Origin: Kuenenia sp039794105 | Lineage (GTDB): Bacteria > Planctomycetota > Brocadiia > Brocadiales > Brocadiaceae | NCBI RefSeq assembly: GCF_039794105.1 | Contig: NZ_JBDIWA010000003.1 | Location: 150,787 to 214,786, forward strand | DNA: 64,000 bases | Reading direction: 5' to 3' | Shown here: in pieces, positions 8,555 through 17,900 of the stretch | Layout: every line of letters begins with the position of its first letter | Numbering within the stretch: the stretch's first letter is position 1 | Position numbers and translations under genes: made by a program | Notes under the pieces: generated by a model | Databases searched by the model: none | Told to the model about the DNA's origin: nothing | Seen by the model: only the letters and a program-made list of their open reading frames with translations

Positions 8555-8680
8555 AAAAATTAATCACAAACTTAACAATGACTAATTCAGAACATATTTC
8601 AGATTTTACAATTAAATATTTTGCCAAAAAACGGCAAAGAAATTACTGATAAGGTAAACGTTAAAATAAAGGGTTTTTGA

Positions 8681-9169
8681 ATGATGAAAAATATATGGGC
8701 GCCATGGCGTGTGACGTATATTAAGAACGCGTCTGAAAAAGAGGCATGTTTTTTATGCGAAGCGTACAACGGCAGTTCGGAAGAGGAAAAACATATCGTA
8801 TGCCGCGGCGAGCAATGTTTTTGCATTTTGAATAAATATCCCTATAACAACGGACACCTCATGGTTGTCCCAAACAGGCATGTGGCAGATATCACCGAAC
8901 TTGCCGATAGTGAATTACTGGAGATAATGAAGATGACGGGTAAGATGCAAAAACACCTTTCATCGCTTATGAAACCAGATGGTTTTAATATAGGCATTAA
9001 CCTGGGAAAATCAGCAGGCGCGGGGTTGCCAGGCCATATACATTTGCATATAGTGCCAAGATGGAACGGCGATACGAATTTTATGCCGGTCTTATCAGAC
9101 GTAAAGATCATATCTCAGTCATTGGAAGATATTGCTGCGGAACTTAAAAAAAATATTTCGGGTGGGTAA
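8681..9169 (+). CDS. HIT-family nucleotide hydrolase
   Basis: A 162-residue protein with the histidine-triad motif HIHLHIVPRW at about 119-128, where the central His is the nucleophile. The N-terminal C23-x2-C26 plus downstream His residues (KYPYNNGHLMVVPNRH) match the zinc-binding branch related to diadenosine tetraphosphate (Ap4A) phosphorylases and hydrolases. The likely reaction is hydrolysis or phosphorolysis of dinucleoside polyphosphates or AMP conjugates; the exact substrate is open. ATG codons at 8681 and 8684 are both possible starts. It is followed at once by ispD. Confidence 0.88.
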   Translation: MMKNIWAPWRVTYIKNASEKEACFLCEAYNGSSEEEKHIVCRGEQCFCILNKYPYNNGHLMVVPNRHVADITELADSELLEIMKMTGKMQKHLSSLMKPDGFNIGINLGKSAGAGLPGHIHLHIVPRWNGDTNFMPVLSDVKIISQSLEDIAAELKKNISGG

Positions 9170-9170
9170 A

Positions 9171-9851
9171 GTGAAAGTATCTGGCATCCTGGTTGGCGCC
9201 GGACTTGGGTTACGTATGGGAGGTGATGTGAAAAAACCTTTCATTCAGATCAACGATAAACCGGTATTCCTTCATACAATAGACCGGTTTTCCCAATGCA
9301 GCCTGATTAGCGAAATTATTCTGATTGTCGGAGAACCGGAGATAAATGTTGTTCTGGATACGTGGCGGGATTCGCTGGATGCATACAATATAAAAAAAAT
9401 CGTTCCGGGAGGAAAAAGGAGACAGGACAGCGTGTTTAACGGTTTGTGCAATGTCGAAGCGGATGCGGAAATAGTGCTTATCCATGATCTGGTACGGCCG
9501 CTTGTAAAAAAAGAACATATAGAAGCGGTGATTTACAAGACAAGGGAACATAAAGCTGCAATCCTTGCCGCGCCAATGAAAGCAACAGTAAAAGAAGTAA
9601 ATGACGATTTATCAATAAAGAGGACTATTCCCAGGAACAAGCTATGGATGGCACAGACCCCCCAGGGGTTTGAAAAAACGTTGATTATGAACGTCTTTCG
9701 CCAATTTCAACATACCGGTAGAGAATTCACCGATGACGCCCAAATGGTGGAGGAGGCAGGCCACCCCGTCTATATTGTTCCCGGCTCTGATGAAAATATA
9801 AAAATCACTACGCCTGATGATATACGTATTGCAAGGGCATTGTTAAAATAG
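9171..9851 (+). CDS. ispD: 2-C-methyl-D-erythritol 4-phosphate cytidylyltransferase
   Basis: A 226-residue protein with the nucleotide-binding loop GAGLGLRMGGDVKKPF near the start, then HDLVRP, TPQGF, TDDAQMVE and GSDENIKITTPDD, all hallmark segments of IspD. It transfers CMP from CTP to MEP in the non-mevalonate isoprenoid pathway. I prefer the GTG at 9171 over the longer frame from a TTG at 9132, because it follows a GGGTGGG site and gives the family start MKVSGILVGAG. It lies one base after the HIT gene stop. Its product feeds the polyprenyl synthase encoded later in the window. Confidence 0.93.
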   Translation: MKVSGILVGAGLGLRMGGDVKKPFIQINDKPVFLHTIDRFSQCSLISEIILIVGEPEINVVLDTWRDSLDAYNIKKIVPGGKRRQDSVFNGLCNVEADAEIVLIHDLVRPLVKKEHIEAVIYKTREHKAAILAAPMKATVKEVNDDLSIKRTIPRNKLWMAQTPQGFEKTLIMNVFRQFQHTGREFTDDAQMVEEAGHPVYIVPGSDENIKITTPDDIRIARALLK

Positions 9852-9880
9852 GCTGTGTTTATCCAACGGCATTCATTTTT

Positions 9881-9948
9881 ACCCACCCCTAACCCCTCCC
9901 AAGAGGGGAATTTGATAAGTCCCCTCTTGGGAGGGGTTAGGGGTGGGT
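9881..9948. repeat. CCCACCCCTAACCCC palindrome
   Basis: An almost perfect inverted repeat: ACCCACCCCTAACCCCTCCC followed by AAGAGGGG, a short AT loop, then the exact complement. It would form a very stable hairpin about 28 base pairs long just after ispD and may end its transcript, though no strict T run follows on the plus strand. Confidence 0.85.
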
Positions 9949-10088
9949 TTGTTCATTGCATAACTGAAAATACTGCAATTCCTAAATATGAACGTTAAAT
10001 CAGGCCGCATTTGGCAGCGACTTTGTTCTTTTGCAATGCGTCTCTACAAAATTTTGAATTTCTTATACATTAAAATAGAAACACATAC

Positions 10089-10763
10089 ATGAAAAAATAT
10101 TGTATCCTCTTTACCATTATTCTTTGCCTGCCAGTTTTTTCCTGTGCCAACAAGGAACGCAGAACCTCTGATAGTTTTAAAAACTATGAAGGGTCTCATG
10201 CGTTTGCCACGGAATTGCTGAGAACTGATTTTGCGCTGCAGAAAAGGGTATTAATAACACTTGAGAAGGCAATAATGCTCATGGAAGACGACGTTGATTC
10301 CGTCAGCAAAGAAACATTTGAAAAGAGTATAGAGGTTATGAGTTATTTTTTTGATATTTGCCATATTGAAAAAGAAAACGAAATACTTTTTCCCTTTGTC
10401 AAAAATATACAAGGAGGTATGGAAAAGAAAGATTTTCTGGGACGGCTATTAATGGAGCATATATCGGCAAGAGACCGGAAAAGGGCTTTATCAGATGCAG
10501 TGAAAGGAATATCTTTAGGCAAAAAGGCGAGAAAGACTATCAAAAAAGCTGGTTACGGATATATCAAATATGTAAAAAAACACCTCCAAACGGAGGAAAA
10601 GGCTCTTTTCCCGTGGATAGATACGCTACTATCTCACGATGACCAGTTAGCTCTGATAGGACGGTTAAATGCGGTTGAGGAGAAATATATCAGTAACGGA
10701 CTGCATGAAAAGTATTTCATAATGGTGGAGACCCTTGAAAAACAATTAGGGATATTCCACTGA
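10089..10763 (+). CDS. Hemerythrin-like domain lipoprotein
   Basis: A 224-residue protein with a signal peptide and lipobox LPVFSC (C19), then an all-helical domain. Iron-ligand-like motifs are visible: HIEKENEILFPF, LLMEHISARD and KKHLQTEEKALFPW, the H-x3-E-x2-L-F-P pattern of hemerythrin HHE domains. The first His expected in helix 1 is replaced around LLRTDFALQKR, so the di-iron site may be incomplete or use another ligand. It is probably anchored in the cell envelope and could sense or store oxygen or nitric oxide, which is an inference from the fold. It has its own leader and may be monocistronic. Confidence 0.75.
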   Translation: MKKYCILFTIILCLPVFSCANKERRTSDSFKNYEGSHAFATELLRTDFALQKRVLITLEKAIMLMEDDVDSVSKETFEKSIEVMSYFFDICHIEKENEILFPFVKNIQGGMEKKDFLGRLLMEHISARDRKRALSDAVKGISLGKKARKTIKKAGYGYIKYVKKHLQTEEKALFPWIDTLLSHDDQLALIGRLNAVEEKYISNGLHEKYFIMVETLEKQLGIFH

Positions 10764-10767
10764 ATAT

Positions 10768-10835
10768 GATTTACGAATTACGATTTACGAGGTACGATTT
10801 AAAACCCCAAATCGCAAATCGTACTTCGTAAATCT
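10768..10835. repeat. TACGATTTAC hairpin repeat, copy 1
   Basis: GATTTACGAATTACGATTTA is followed after a short spacer by CAAATCGTACTTCGTAAATC, which forms an imperfect hairpin. Related copies lie at 25450-25480, 25778-25812, 28095-28122, 34396-34449 and 52834-52903. Confidence 0.8.
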
Positions 10836-10885
10836 AAAAAGTTTATTTTTTATTTTTTTTATTTTTTTAACATATGGAGTTTGTT

Positions 10886-11572
10886 ATGAAAAAATATGCG
10901 CTAATTATTTTTGTTTGTATGAATTTTTTAATAACCAGCGGCGCTTTTGCACAGCAGGGTCAAAAGGTGACTGTCGCCGAAATATTGGGAGAAAGGAAAG
11001 AGTATTATTTTGACAACGACGAGTTATCCAACACGCCTAAGGGATTTTTTGAAGCCCATACCGGCAGCGGTAAAAAGGGACAATGGAGGGTACTGAAAGT
11101 GCAGCACTCACCTTCTTCAGACAATGTCGTTGTACAGACAAAAACGGATAAAACTGCTAAGCGTTTCCCTTTGCTGATGGTTGAGTATATCGACTACAAA
11201 GACGCCATGGTATATGTAAAATTTCGCGCTGAAGGCGGAGAGATAGACCAGGCTGCAGGACTGGTCTTCAGGTATAAGGATAATCAAAACTATTATGTGT
11301 TAAGCGCCAATGCATTGAAAAACAATGTGCATTTATATAAAGTGTCAAATGGACAGCAAAAACTGCTTGGCGAAAAAAATATGCCCGTATCTTCAAACGA
11401 GTGGCATTTGTTAAAAGTTGTTTATGACGGGAAAAAGATACGCTGCTTTTTCGAAAATGCAATGGTAATTGAAGTTTTAGACGATACGTTTTCTTCCGGC
11501 GGCATAGGGCTTTGGACAAAATCCGATTCGTATGTATTGTTTGACGACCTCGTACTACAGGAAAATTCCTGA
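10886..11572 (+). CDS. Secreted jelly-roll (LamG/DUF1080-like) protein
   Basis: A 228-residue protein with a Sec signal peptide ending near GAFAQQ, followed by one beta-rich domain. Segments such as YVKFRAEGG, AGLVFRYKDNQNYYVLSANA, WHLLKVVYDGKKIRCFFEN and GGIGLWTKSDSYVLFDDL are typical of concanavalin-like domains of the DUF1080 or LamG type. Such domains often bind sugars; no catalytic residues can be assigned. The ATG at 10886 is preferred to that at 10874 because GGAG lies six bases upstream of it. A T-rich stretch precedes the gene. A similar fold seems to be inserted in the signal peptidase of this window. Confidence 0.75.
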   Translation: MKKYALIIFVCMNFLITSGAFAQQGQKVTVAEILGERKEYYFDNDELSNTPKGFFEAHTGSGKKGQWRVLKVQHSPSSDNVVVQTKTDKTAKRFPLLMVEYIDYKDAMVYVKFRAEGGEIDQAAGLVFRYKDNQNYYVLSANALKNNVHLYKVSNGQQKLLGEKNMPVSSNEWHLLKVVYDGKKIRCFFENAMVIEVLDDTFSSGGIGLWTKSDSYVLFDDLVLQENS

Positions 11573-11675
11573 CCCAACTACACAGAAAGATTAACGCAGT
11601 GCAGCGCTCTTAAATTGAGTTGATTGATGAAGATATTTCAATATGAATATTTGTTGCCAAAGGATGTAAATAGTA

Positions 11676-13109
11676 ATGGAAAAATATGAACAGGAACGTT
11701 TTACAAAGCTGCAAAAATTGAGGGATAAAGGCGTCGATCCGTTTGGAGGACGATACGACAATGTACAATCAATACAAGCGATCCTTCAGGATTTCGCGCC
11801 TGACCGTGATGATATTAAGGCTAAGGCTGCCGGCCGCATCATGACGATGCGTCCGCACGGGAAAACAGTATTTTTAGACATACGTGACCGGACGGGTAAA
11901 ATACAGGTGTATATAAAGCGCGATAAAGTAGGAGAAGATGCATTCGAAATCTCCCATTTACTCGACCTTGGCGATATTTTAGGCGTAGAAGGCACACTTT
12001 TCAAAACGAGAACGGGAGAAATAACGATCTTTGCGGACAATATTACCCTGTTGTCGAAATCGCTGCTTAACCCCCCTGAAAAATGGCACGGGCTGAAAGA
12101 TATTGAACTCAGGCACAGACAGCGGTATGTTGATTTGTTTACAAACCAGGATGTTATGCAAACATTTTTAAATCGCATACAGATTATCAATTACATACGC
12201 GCATTTTTGAATGAGAGGGATTTTGTGGAAGTGGAAACACCCATGATGCAGCCAATACCAGGCGGAGCGGTGGCAAGGCCCTTTATCACCCATCATAATA
12301 CCCTGGATATTGATTTGTATTTAAGAATCGCACCTGAACTATATTTGAAAAGACTGCTGGTGGGCGGCATGGAAAGGGTATATGAAATTAACCGCAATTT
12401 CAGAAATGAAGGCATTTCCACACGCCACAACCCTGAATTCACAATGATGGAATTATACCAGGCATACAGTGATTACAACGGCATGATGGAATTGACGGAA
12501 GGGCTGATCACCTCGCTGGCAATGAAAATACAGGGGAAATATGAACTCCCATTCGGGGAAATAACGGTCAATATGACGCCCCCGTGGCGACGCGCAACTT
12601 TCTGTGAACTTCTGGAAGAACACAGCGGCATATCATACGACGATGAAGAAGGGTTAATAAGGAAATCGAAGGAATTGGGTTTAGAGACAAACGGTATCAG
12701 CAGAGACAACATCGCCAATACCCTTTTTGAGGAACTGGTTGAAAAAACACTGGTAAACCCCACCTTTGTGCTGGATTATCCCACTTCAATCTGCCCTCTG
12801 ACAAAAACGTGTGCGCACGACCCTCGTTTTGCCCAAAGGTTTGAATTGTACATCGCATCTATGGAAGTGGCAAATTCCTATTCGGAACTTAATGATTCGA
12901 TAGAACAGGACAGAAGATTTCATGAACAAATTGGCACAGAAACAGATATTACCGGAAAGATTGATGAAGATTTTTTAACCGCCCTTAAATACGGAATGCC
13001 ACCGGCAGGCGGTCTTGGGATAGGCATCGACAGGCTTATTATGCTGCTCACCAATAACGTTTCCATCAGAGAAGTTATCTTGTTTCCGCTGTTAAAGCCG
13101 AAACTATAG
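11676..13109 (+). CDS. lysS: Lysyl-tRNA synthetase, class II
   Basis: A complete 477-residue class II enzyme. The N-terminal OB fold (AAGRIMTMRPHGKTVFLDIRD) binds the tRNA anticodon. Motif 1 is near DFVEVETPMMQPIPGGAVARPF, split by family-specific variation. Motif 2 is RVYEINRNFRNEG, with RHNPEFTMMELYQAY after it, and motif 3 is GGLGIGIDRLIMLL. It charges tRNA-Lys with lysine in the cytoplasm. The ATG at 11676 fits the family start. It is apparently monocistronic and is followed by a heptamer array and convergent genes. Confidence 0.97.
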   Translation: MEKYEQERFTKLQKLRDKGVDPFGGRYDNVQSIQAILQDFAPDRDDIKAKAAGRIMTMRPHGKTVFLDIRDRTGKIQVYIKRDKVGEDAFEISHLLDLGDILGVEGTLFKTRTGEITIFADNITLLSKSLLNPPEKWHGLKDIELRHRQRYVDLFTNQDVMQTFLNRIQIINYIRAFLNERDFVEVETPMMQPIPGGAVARPFITHHNTLDIDLYLRIAPELYLKRLLVGGMERVYEINRNFRNEGISTRHNPEFTMMELYQAYSDYNGMMELTEGLITSLAMKIQGKYELPFGEITVNMTPPWRRATFCELLEEHSGISYDDEEGLIRKSKELGLETNGISRDNIANTLFEELVEKTLVNPTFVLDYPTSICPLTKTCAHDPRFAQRFELYIASMEVANSYSELNDSIEQDRRFHEQIGTETDITGKIDEDFLTALKYGMPPAGGLGIGIDRLIMLLTNNVSIREVILFPLLKPKL

Positions 13110-13110
13110 A

Positions 13111-13164
13111 ATCTACAGTCGGCAATCGGCAGATTGCAGATTGCCGATTGTAGACTGTAGACTG
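13111..13164. repeat. Degenerate heptamer array 3
   Basis: Seven-base units (CTACAGT, CGGCAAT, CGGCAGA, TTGCAGA, TTGCCGA, TTGTAGA) fill the whole gap between the lysS stop and the stop of the convergent HD-GYP gene, so the array may serve as a bidirectional terminator region. Confidence 0.8.
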
Positions 13165-14265
13165 TTAAGTGGTATTTTTCTCCGCAATTTGGAAAATGCT
13201 TAAATCATCCTGTTTTTCGTATATTTCCTCAAAACCCGGAGCGATATCAATAAATGTCTTCAATATCTTTGGGTCAAAGTGTTCGGGCATCGTTCTGCCG
13301 TCCCCCTTTGTGATAATCTCAACGGACTTCTGATGACTGAAAGCCGGTTTATACGGACGCTTACTTCTTAATGCATCATACTGATCGCAAAGCATTACTA
13401 TCCTGCCTTCAATTGGTATATCTTCCCCCTTCAACCCGCGCGGGTAGCCCGTGCCGTCCCATCTCTCATGATGACACAAGGCAATTGACGCGGACATATG
13501 TATGTCCTCATGGGATGAACCGGAGAGTATCTTTTCTCCTATAGTCGTATGTGTTTTCATAAGGTTAAATTCTTCGGGCGAATGAATGCCTTCCTTTAAC
13601 AGAATACTGTCAGGTATGCCTATCTTGCCAATATCATGCATGGGGCTTGCAAAGATTATTGTTTCAACAAAATTTGCAGGCATATTCAGAGCGTGGGAAA
13701 TCTTCTGGGAATAAAGCCCTATTCTTAAAATGTGGGCGCCGGTCTCCGTATCCCTGTATTCAGCCGCCGCCGACAGACGTTGTATTATTTCCTTGCTCAT
13801 GTGCTTCACCTGCATTAAGGCTTCTCTCAGCTCGCGCGTCTTTTTTGCCACCTCGCCCTCAAGCGTCCTTTTGTAGGTCTTTTCCATCTGTATGAGACGG
13901 TTGTGCCTCACCGCTTTTTCAATCACAGAGAGAAGATGTTCCGGCTTGTACGGTTTTATGACAAATTCGAAAACCCCTCTCTTTATCGCATCAATTGCCG
14001 TATTCAGCTCTGCGTATGCAGTCATCAGGATCGTTGGTATTTCCTCATTTATCGCATGGATTTTTTCAATCAGCTCAATCCCGGAAATCTGAGGCATCCT
14101 GAAATCCGTCAATACCACATTAAAATTATCCGCCTGAAATTTTTCCAGGGCGTCTCTCGCATTTTCACAGGCAGTGACGTCATAATTATATCTGGCAAGG
14201 ATCAGGGAAACAGATTCACGAACGTAATAGTCATCATCAACTACAAGTATTTTAGATTTTTGCAT
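13165..14265 (-). CDS. Response regulator with HD-GYP phosphodiesterase domain
   Basis: A 366-residue protein with an N-terminal receiver domain (ILVVDDD at the start, phospho-acceptor D54 in LTDFRMP, and the conserved Lys in FVIKPYKPEH), a coiled-coil linker and a C-terminal HD-GYP domain. The latter shows HDIGKIGIPDSIL, then HHERWDGTGYPRGLKGE. HD-GYP domains hydrolyse cyclic di-GMP, so phosphorylation probably controls second-messenger breakdown. The frame stays open upstream through a heptamer array, but that extension has repeat composition. The ATG at 14265 gives the usual start MQKSKILVVDDD. Its partner kinase may be the hybrid kinase nearby. Confidence 0.92.
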   Translation of the reverse strand: MQKSKILVVDDDYYVRESVSLILARYNYDVTACENARDALEKFQADNFNVVLTDFRMPQISGIELIEKIHAINEEIPTILMTAYAELNTAIDAIKRGVFEFVIKPYKPEHLLSVIEKAVRHNRLIQMEKTYKRTLEGEVAKKTRELREALMQVKHMSKEIIQRLSAAAEYRDTETGAHILRIGLYSQKISHALNMPANFVETIIFASPMHDIGKIGIPDSILLKEGIHSPEEFNLMKTHTTIGEKILSGSSHEDIHMSASIALCHHERWDGTGYPRGLKGEDIPIEGRIVMLCDQYDALRSKRPYKPAFSHQKSVEIITKGDGRTMPEHFDPKILKTFIDIAPGFEEIYEKQDDLSIFQIAEKNTT

Positions 14266-14291
14266 TTCAGATACCACAGTTATTATTTTAA

Positions 14292-14400
14292 ATCGCCAGT
14301 CGCCAGTCGGCAATCGGCAATCGGCAATCGGCAAATTGTGGACTGCCGACTGTAGACTGCCGATTGAGGATTGAGGACTGAGGATTGCCGACTGAACAGT
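14292..14400. repeat. Degenerate heptamer array 4
   Basis: About fifteen seven-base units, CGGCAAT repeated several times and then mirrored as ATTGAGG, ACTGAGG and ATTGCCG. It lies between the HD-GYP regulator and the four-helix-bundle gene. Confidence 0.85.
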
Positions 14401-14407
14401 TAGCATA

Positions 14408-14773
14408 CTATTTGTACTTATCAGGGTTTTCAATCATATGATTAAGCAGTCGGCCAATTTCTTCCGACCTGGAAATAAAGTCAACATAAACATTTTTTGA
14501 AATATACTCGCATGCAAGAGCGAAATCAAGCCACACCTGCGTCTCGGTATTTTCCATATCTGCGTCAGTCATCTTGCTTACAAAATGTGCCGGATATTTT
14601 CGCTTGCGATAACCTTCCCCAATGCAAGCGCAAACAGAGCGTGAACAATTTCTTATTTGACTTATCAGCCCATATTTTTCTTCCATATGAAATGTTTTAC
14701 TTGATTTAAAAATATCCATTGCAAGATCAAATGATTTTTTATATGCGGTTAAGTTTCTGAAACCTGTTGCCAT
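14408..14773 (-). CDS. Four-helix-bundle protein (23S rRNA intervening-sequence type)
   Basis: A 121-residue all-helical protein starting MATGFRNLTAYKKSFDLAMDIF, with GLISQIRNCSRSVCACIGEGY in the middle. This is the pattern of the four-helix-bundle family (TIGR02436) found inside 23S rRNA intervening sequences and as the accessory protein Avd of diversity-generating retroelements. Positively charged pentamers of this family bind nucleic acid. No reverse transcriptase or variable repeat is visible in the window, so its role here is unknown. The gene is boxed in by heptamer arrays on both sides, at 14292-14400 and 14820-14971. Confidence 0.88.
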   Translation of the reverse strand: MATGFRNLTAYKKSFDLAMDIFKSSKTFHMEEKYGLISQIRNCSRSVCACIGEGYRKRKYPAHFVSKMTDADMENTETQVWLDFALACEYISKNVYVDFISRSEEIGRLLNHMIENPDKYK

Positions 14774-14819
14774 ATTTTATGCCCTTATTCATTATTAAAT
14801 GATTGTTCAGTCCACTGTC

Positions 14820-14971
14820 TCCAGTCGGCAGTCTACAATCTACAATCTACAATCGGCAGTCAGCAGTCAGCAGTCAGCAGTCAGCAGTCAGCAGTCAGCA
14901 GTCTACAATTTGCCGACTGTCGATTGAGGATTGCCGATTGCCGATTGAGGACTGAGTACTGCCGACTGTCG
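14820..14971. repeat. Degenerate heptamer array 5, longest
   Basis: About 150 bases of seven-base units. The centre is the most regular: CAGTCAG repeated six times in tandem, flanked by CTACAAT units on one side and ATTGAGG or ATTGCCG units on the other. It ends exactly at the stop codon of the hybrid kinase gene. Confidence 0.9.
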
Positions 14972-17900
14972 TTAATTATCCAGCACCTCTCTCACCTTCC
15001 TCAAAAGCTCTGCGAGCGAAACGGGTTTTGTAATAAAATGCAATCGTTCATTAATAATCATCTTCTGGTTAACTACGTCTTCAGGATATCCGCTCGTAAA
15101 GAGCGCTTTTATCCCGGGCGCTACCTCCCTTATCTCGTCATATGCCTCCTTGCCGTTCTTTCCCGGCATGATTACGTCAAAAAGGAGCATATGTATTTTG
15201 TCGCGGTTTTCCATGAATTTCTTTATTGCGTCGTTTCCGTTTTCCGCTGTTATTACCCTATATCCCGCCCCCTCAAGCGCTGTTTTTACAAGATGTCTGA
15301 CCTCAATCTGGTCCTCTGCCACCAGTATTGTTTCCGTGCCAAACACGGGCAGAACATGCTTCTCCGGTTTTGCCTTGTCTGCCGCCTGTACAATCATGGG
15401 CAGGTATATCCTGAATATTGTGCCTTTGCCCGGTTCGCTGTATACGTTTATAAAGCCATTGTGCTGTTTTACTATCCCGTAAACGATAGAAAGGCCCAGT
15501 CCTGTACCTTTCCCCACTTCTTTGGTGGTAAAGAACGGCTCGAATATCTTTTTGCTCGTTCCTTCATCCATCCCCTTCCCCGTGTCTGAAAAGGTTATTA
15601 CGGCATACCTTCCCGGTTCGCCGTAACCATGCGTCTGCACAAAGTCGCTATCCAGTTCTACAATATCCGTGCTTATTTTTACAGACCCACCCTCTGGCAT
15701 TGCGTCTCTCGCATTGGTGCTGAGGTTCATCAATATTTGTTCTATCTGACCACTGTCCGCCATTACAATACAATCCTTGTCCGAAGTTGAAGTCTTTAAT
15801 TCAACGTCTTCACCGATAAGCCGCTTTAAGAAACCTTCGGTGGCTCTTATCAATTCATTCAGGTTGAGGGGTCTTGGATTACTTATCTGTTTTCTGCTGA
15901 ATGCAAGGATACCCCTGGTTAAATAACTTGCCTTTTCCGCAGAAATAAGTATCTTTTTTGCATAGTCATTCAGCGGGTCGTCTTCTTTCATACTCATTTG
16001 CAGCAAATTGCCGTACCCGATTATAGCGGTAAGGATATTGTTAAAGTCGTGAGCAATGCCGCCCGCAAGCTGTCCGATAGACTCCAGTTTTTGTGCGTGA
16101 TAAAGCTGCTCCCTCAGTTCCTCCTTTTCCTCCTCCTCTTGCCTGGCCAAGGTAATATCCTCCGCCACACCAACATAATTAGTAATAACGCCTTCTGCAT
16201 TTTTTATTGGAGAGATGCATGCTATCTCCCAATAGAGATCTCCGTTCTTTTTCCTGTTGACAAATTCTCCCCTCCATACGTTGCCGGTGGTAATAGTCTC
16301 CCACAACTGCTTGTATTGTTCATGTGGCGTCATATCCGATTTTAGAATTTTAGGGGTTTCCCCAATGACTTCTTCCGGCGTGTAACCGGTTAATTGTGTG
16401 AATTTAGGATTGACATACTGGATAATGCCGTTTGTATCAGTAATAATCACTATCGCTGGACTTTGTTCAATAGCGCGTGATAATTTCCGAAGCTGGTCTT
16501 CCATCTGCTTACGTTCGTTGATATCCGTTGAGACGCCACAAACGGCGTAAATAGCGCCGTTTGCATCGAAGAGAGGAAATTTTATTGAAATGTAAGTGTG
16601 TTCTCCATCATCGTGCGGCACAATCTCATCAAATTCCAAAGGCCTTCCGGCTTCAATTGCCTTCCGGTCGTTTTTCCTGAATACATCAGCCATCTGCGCA
16701 GGCCACAGGTCATAATCAGTCCTGCCCTTTATTTCATCCTTCCTTATATTAAATAAATCCTCAAACCGCTTGTTGATAAAGGCGTAATGCCCCCGGAGGT
16801 CTTTTACATACACAACCGCTGTGGTATTATCCAAAATGGAATGGAGCAGTTCTTCGCTTTTTTGCAGCGCATCCTCCGCCTGTTTACGCTGGATGACCTG
16901 TCCAAGCTGAACCGTAGCGGATGAAACGAGTCCAATGAGCCATTCGTCCCTTTCCCGCGGTTCGGACATATAAAACACAATAACCGCTACCACATCTTTA
17001 TCCGTCATTATAGGGAAGGCAACTCCTGCCTTTAGTCCAGCCTCCTTTGCAAGCGGCGCACGCGGATAATTTGGGTCAACGGTGACGTCACGTATCCAGA
17101 CCGGTTGCTTCTCTATCCATGTGCGACCGGGAAGCCCAACCCCGGGAGAAAAGCGATACTCTCCGCTTAATTTGCTGAATCTTTCCAGACTATCTATCTT
17201 GCTGTAATATGTATGATCCCGCTCCAGATATTTGTCGCCAGGATGAGGCACCCATGCCTCGCCGTAAATCCATCCTGTGGCGTTGCATACCTTTTCCAGC
17301 GTAATAACGAGCGCATCGTGCAGATTTTCTGCTTCGCCTACTGCCAGTATCAGCGCTTGCAGCAGATTTATTTCTTCCTCCCTGCGCCGCCATTCGGTGA
17401 TGTCCTGAACCGTTCCTGCCATACGGACGGCTTTTCCCGTATCATCAAACAGAACGGTTGCCTTCTCATGAACGACACGCACGGTATTGTCTTTCAGGAG
17501 TATCCGGTGGTCAATCTCGTATGGTTTCTTTCCGTGAATGGCGTTCTCAACTGATTTTTTCACATACTCAAGGTCATCCTGATGTACGCATTCCAAAAAC
17601 GCCTCATAGGATGCGGCAAATTCTCCCTTAACCATGCCAAATATGCAATATACTTCATCTGACCAGTAGAGATCATTGTTTGTTATATCCCATTCCCAGT
17701 TTCCCAGCCGTGCGATGCTCTGCGCCTCGGCAAGCCTTCCATTGCTCTTTATAAGTTCGGAAGTCCTTGTTTTAATGTCATGGGACATGGCGTTAAACGA
17801 TTCGCAAAGGACGCCTATTTCATCGTTCGTTTTCACCGGGATGGCCGTGTCAAGATTGCCACGGGCAATCTCTGTTGCGGCATGTGAGATGGTACGGAGC

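Noticed and set aside
14266..14433. Longer N-terminus of the HD-GYP regulator
   Set aside because: The extra residues are encoded by heptamer array 4 and precede the usual receiver start MQKSKILVVDD.
14408..14773. Diversity-generating retroelement
   Set aside because: Only an Avd-like four-helix-bundle protein is present; no reverse transcriptase or template/variable repeat pair was seen in the window.
14820..14971. CRISPR array
   Set aside because: The units are seven bases long, degenerate and without spacers; no cas gene is in the window.
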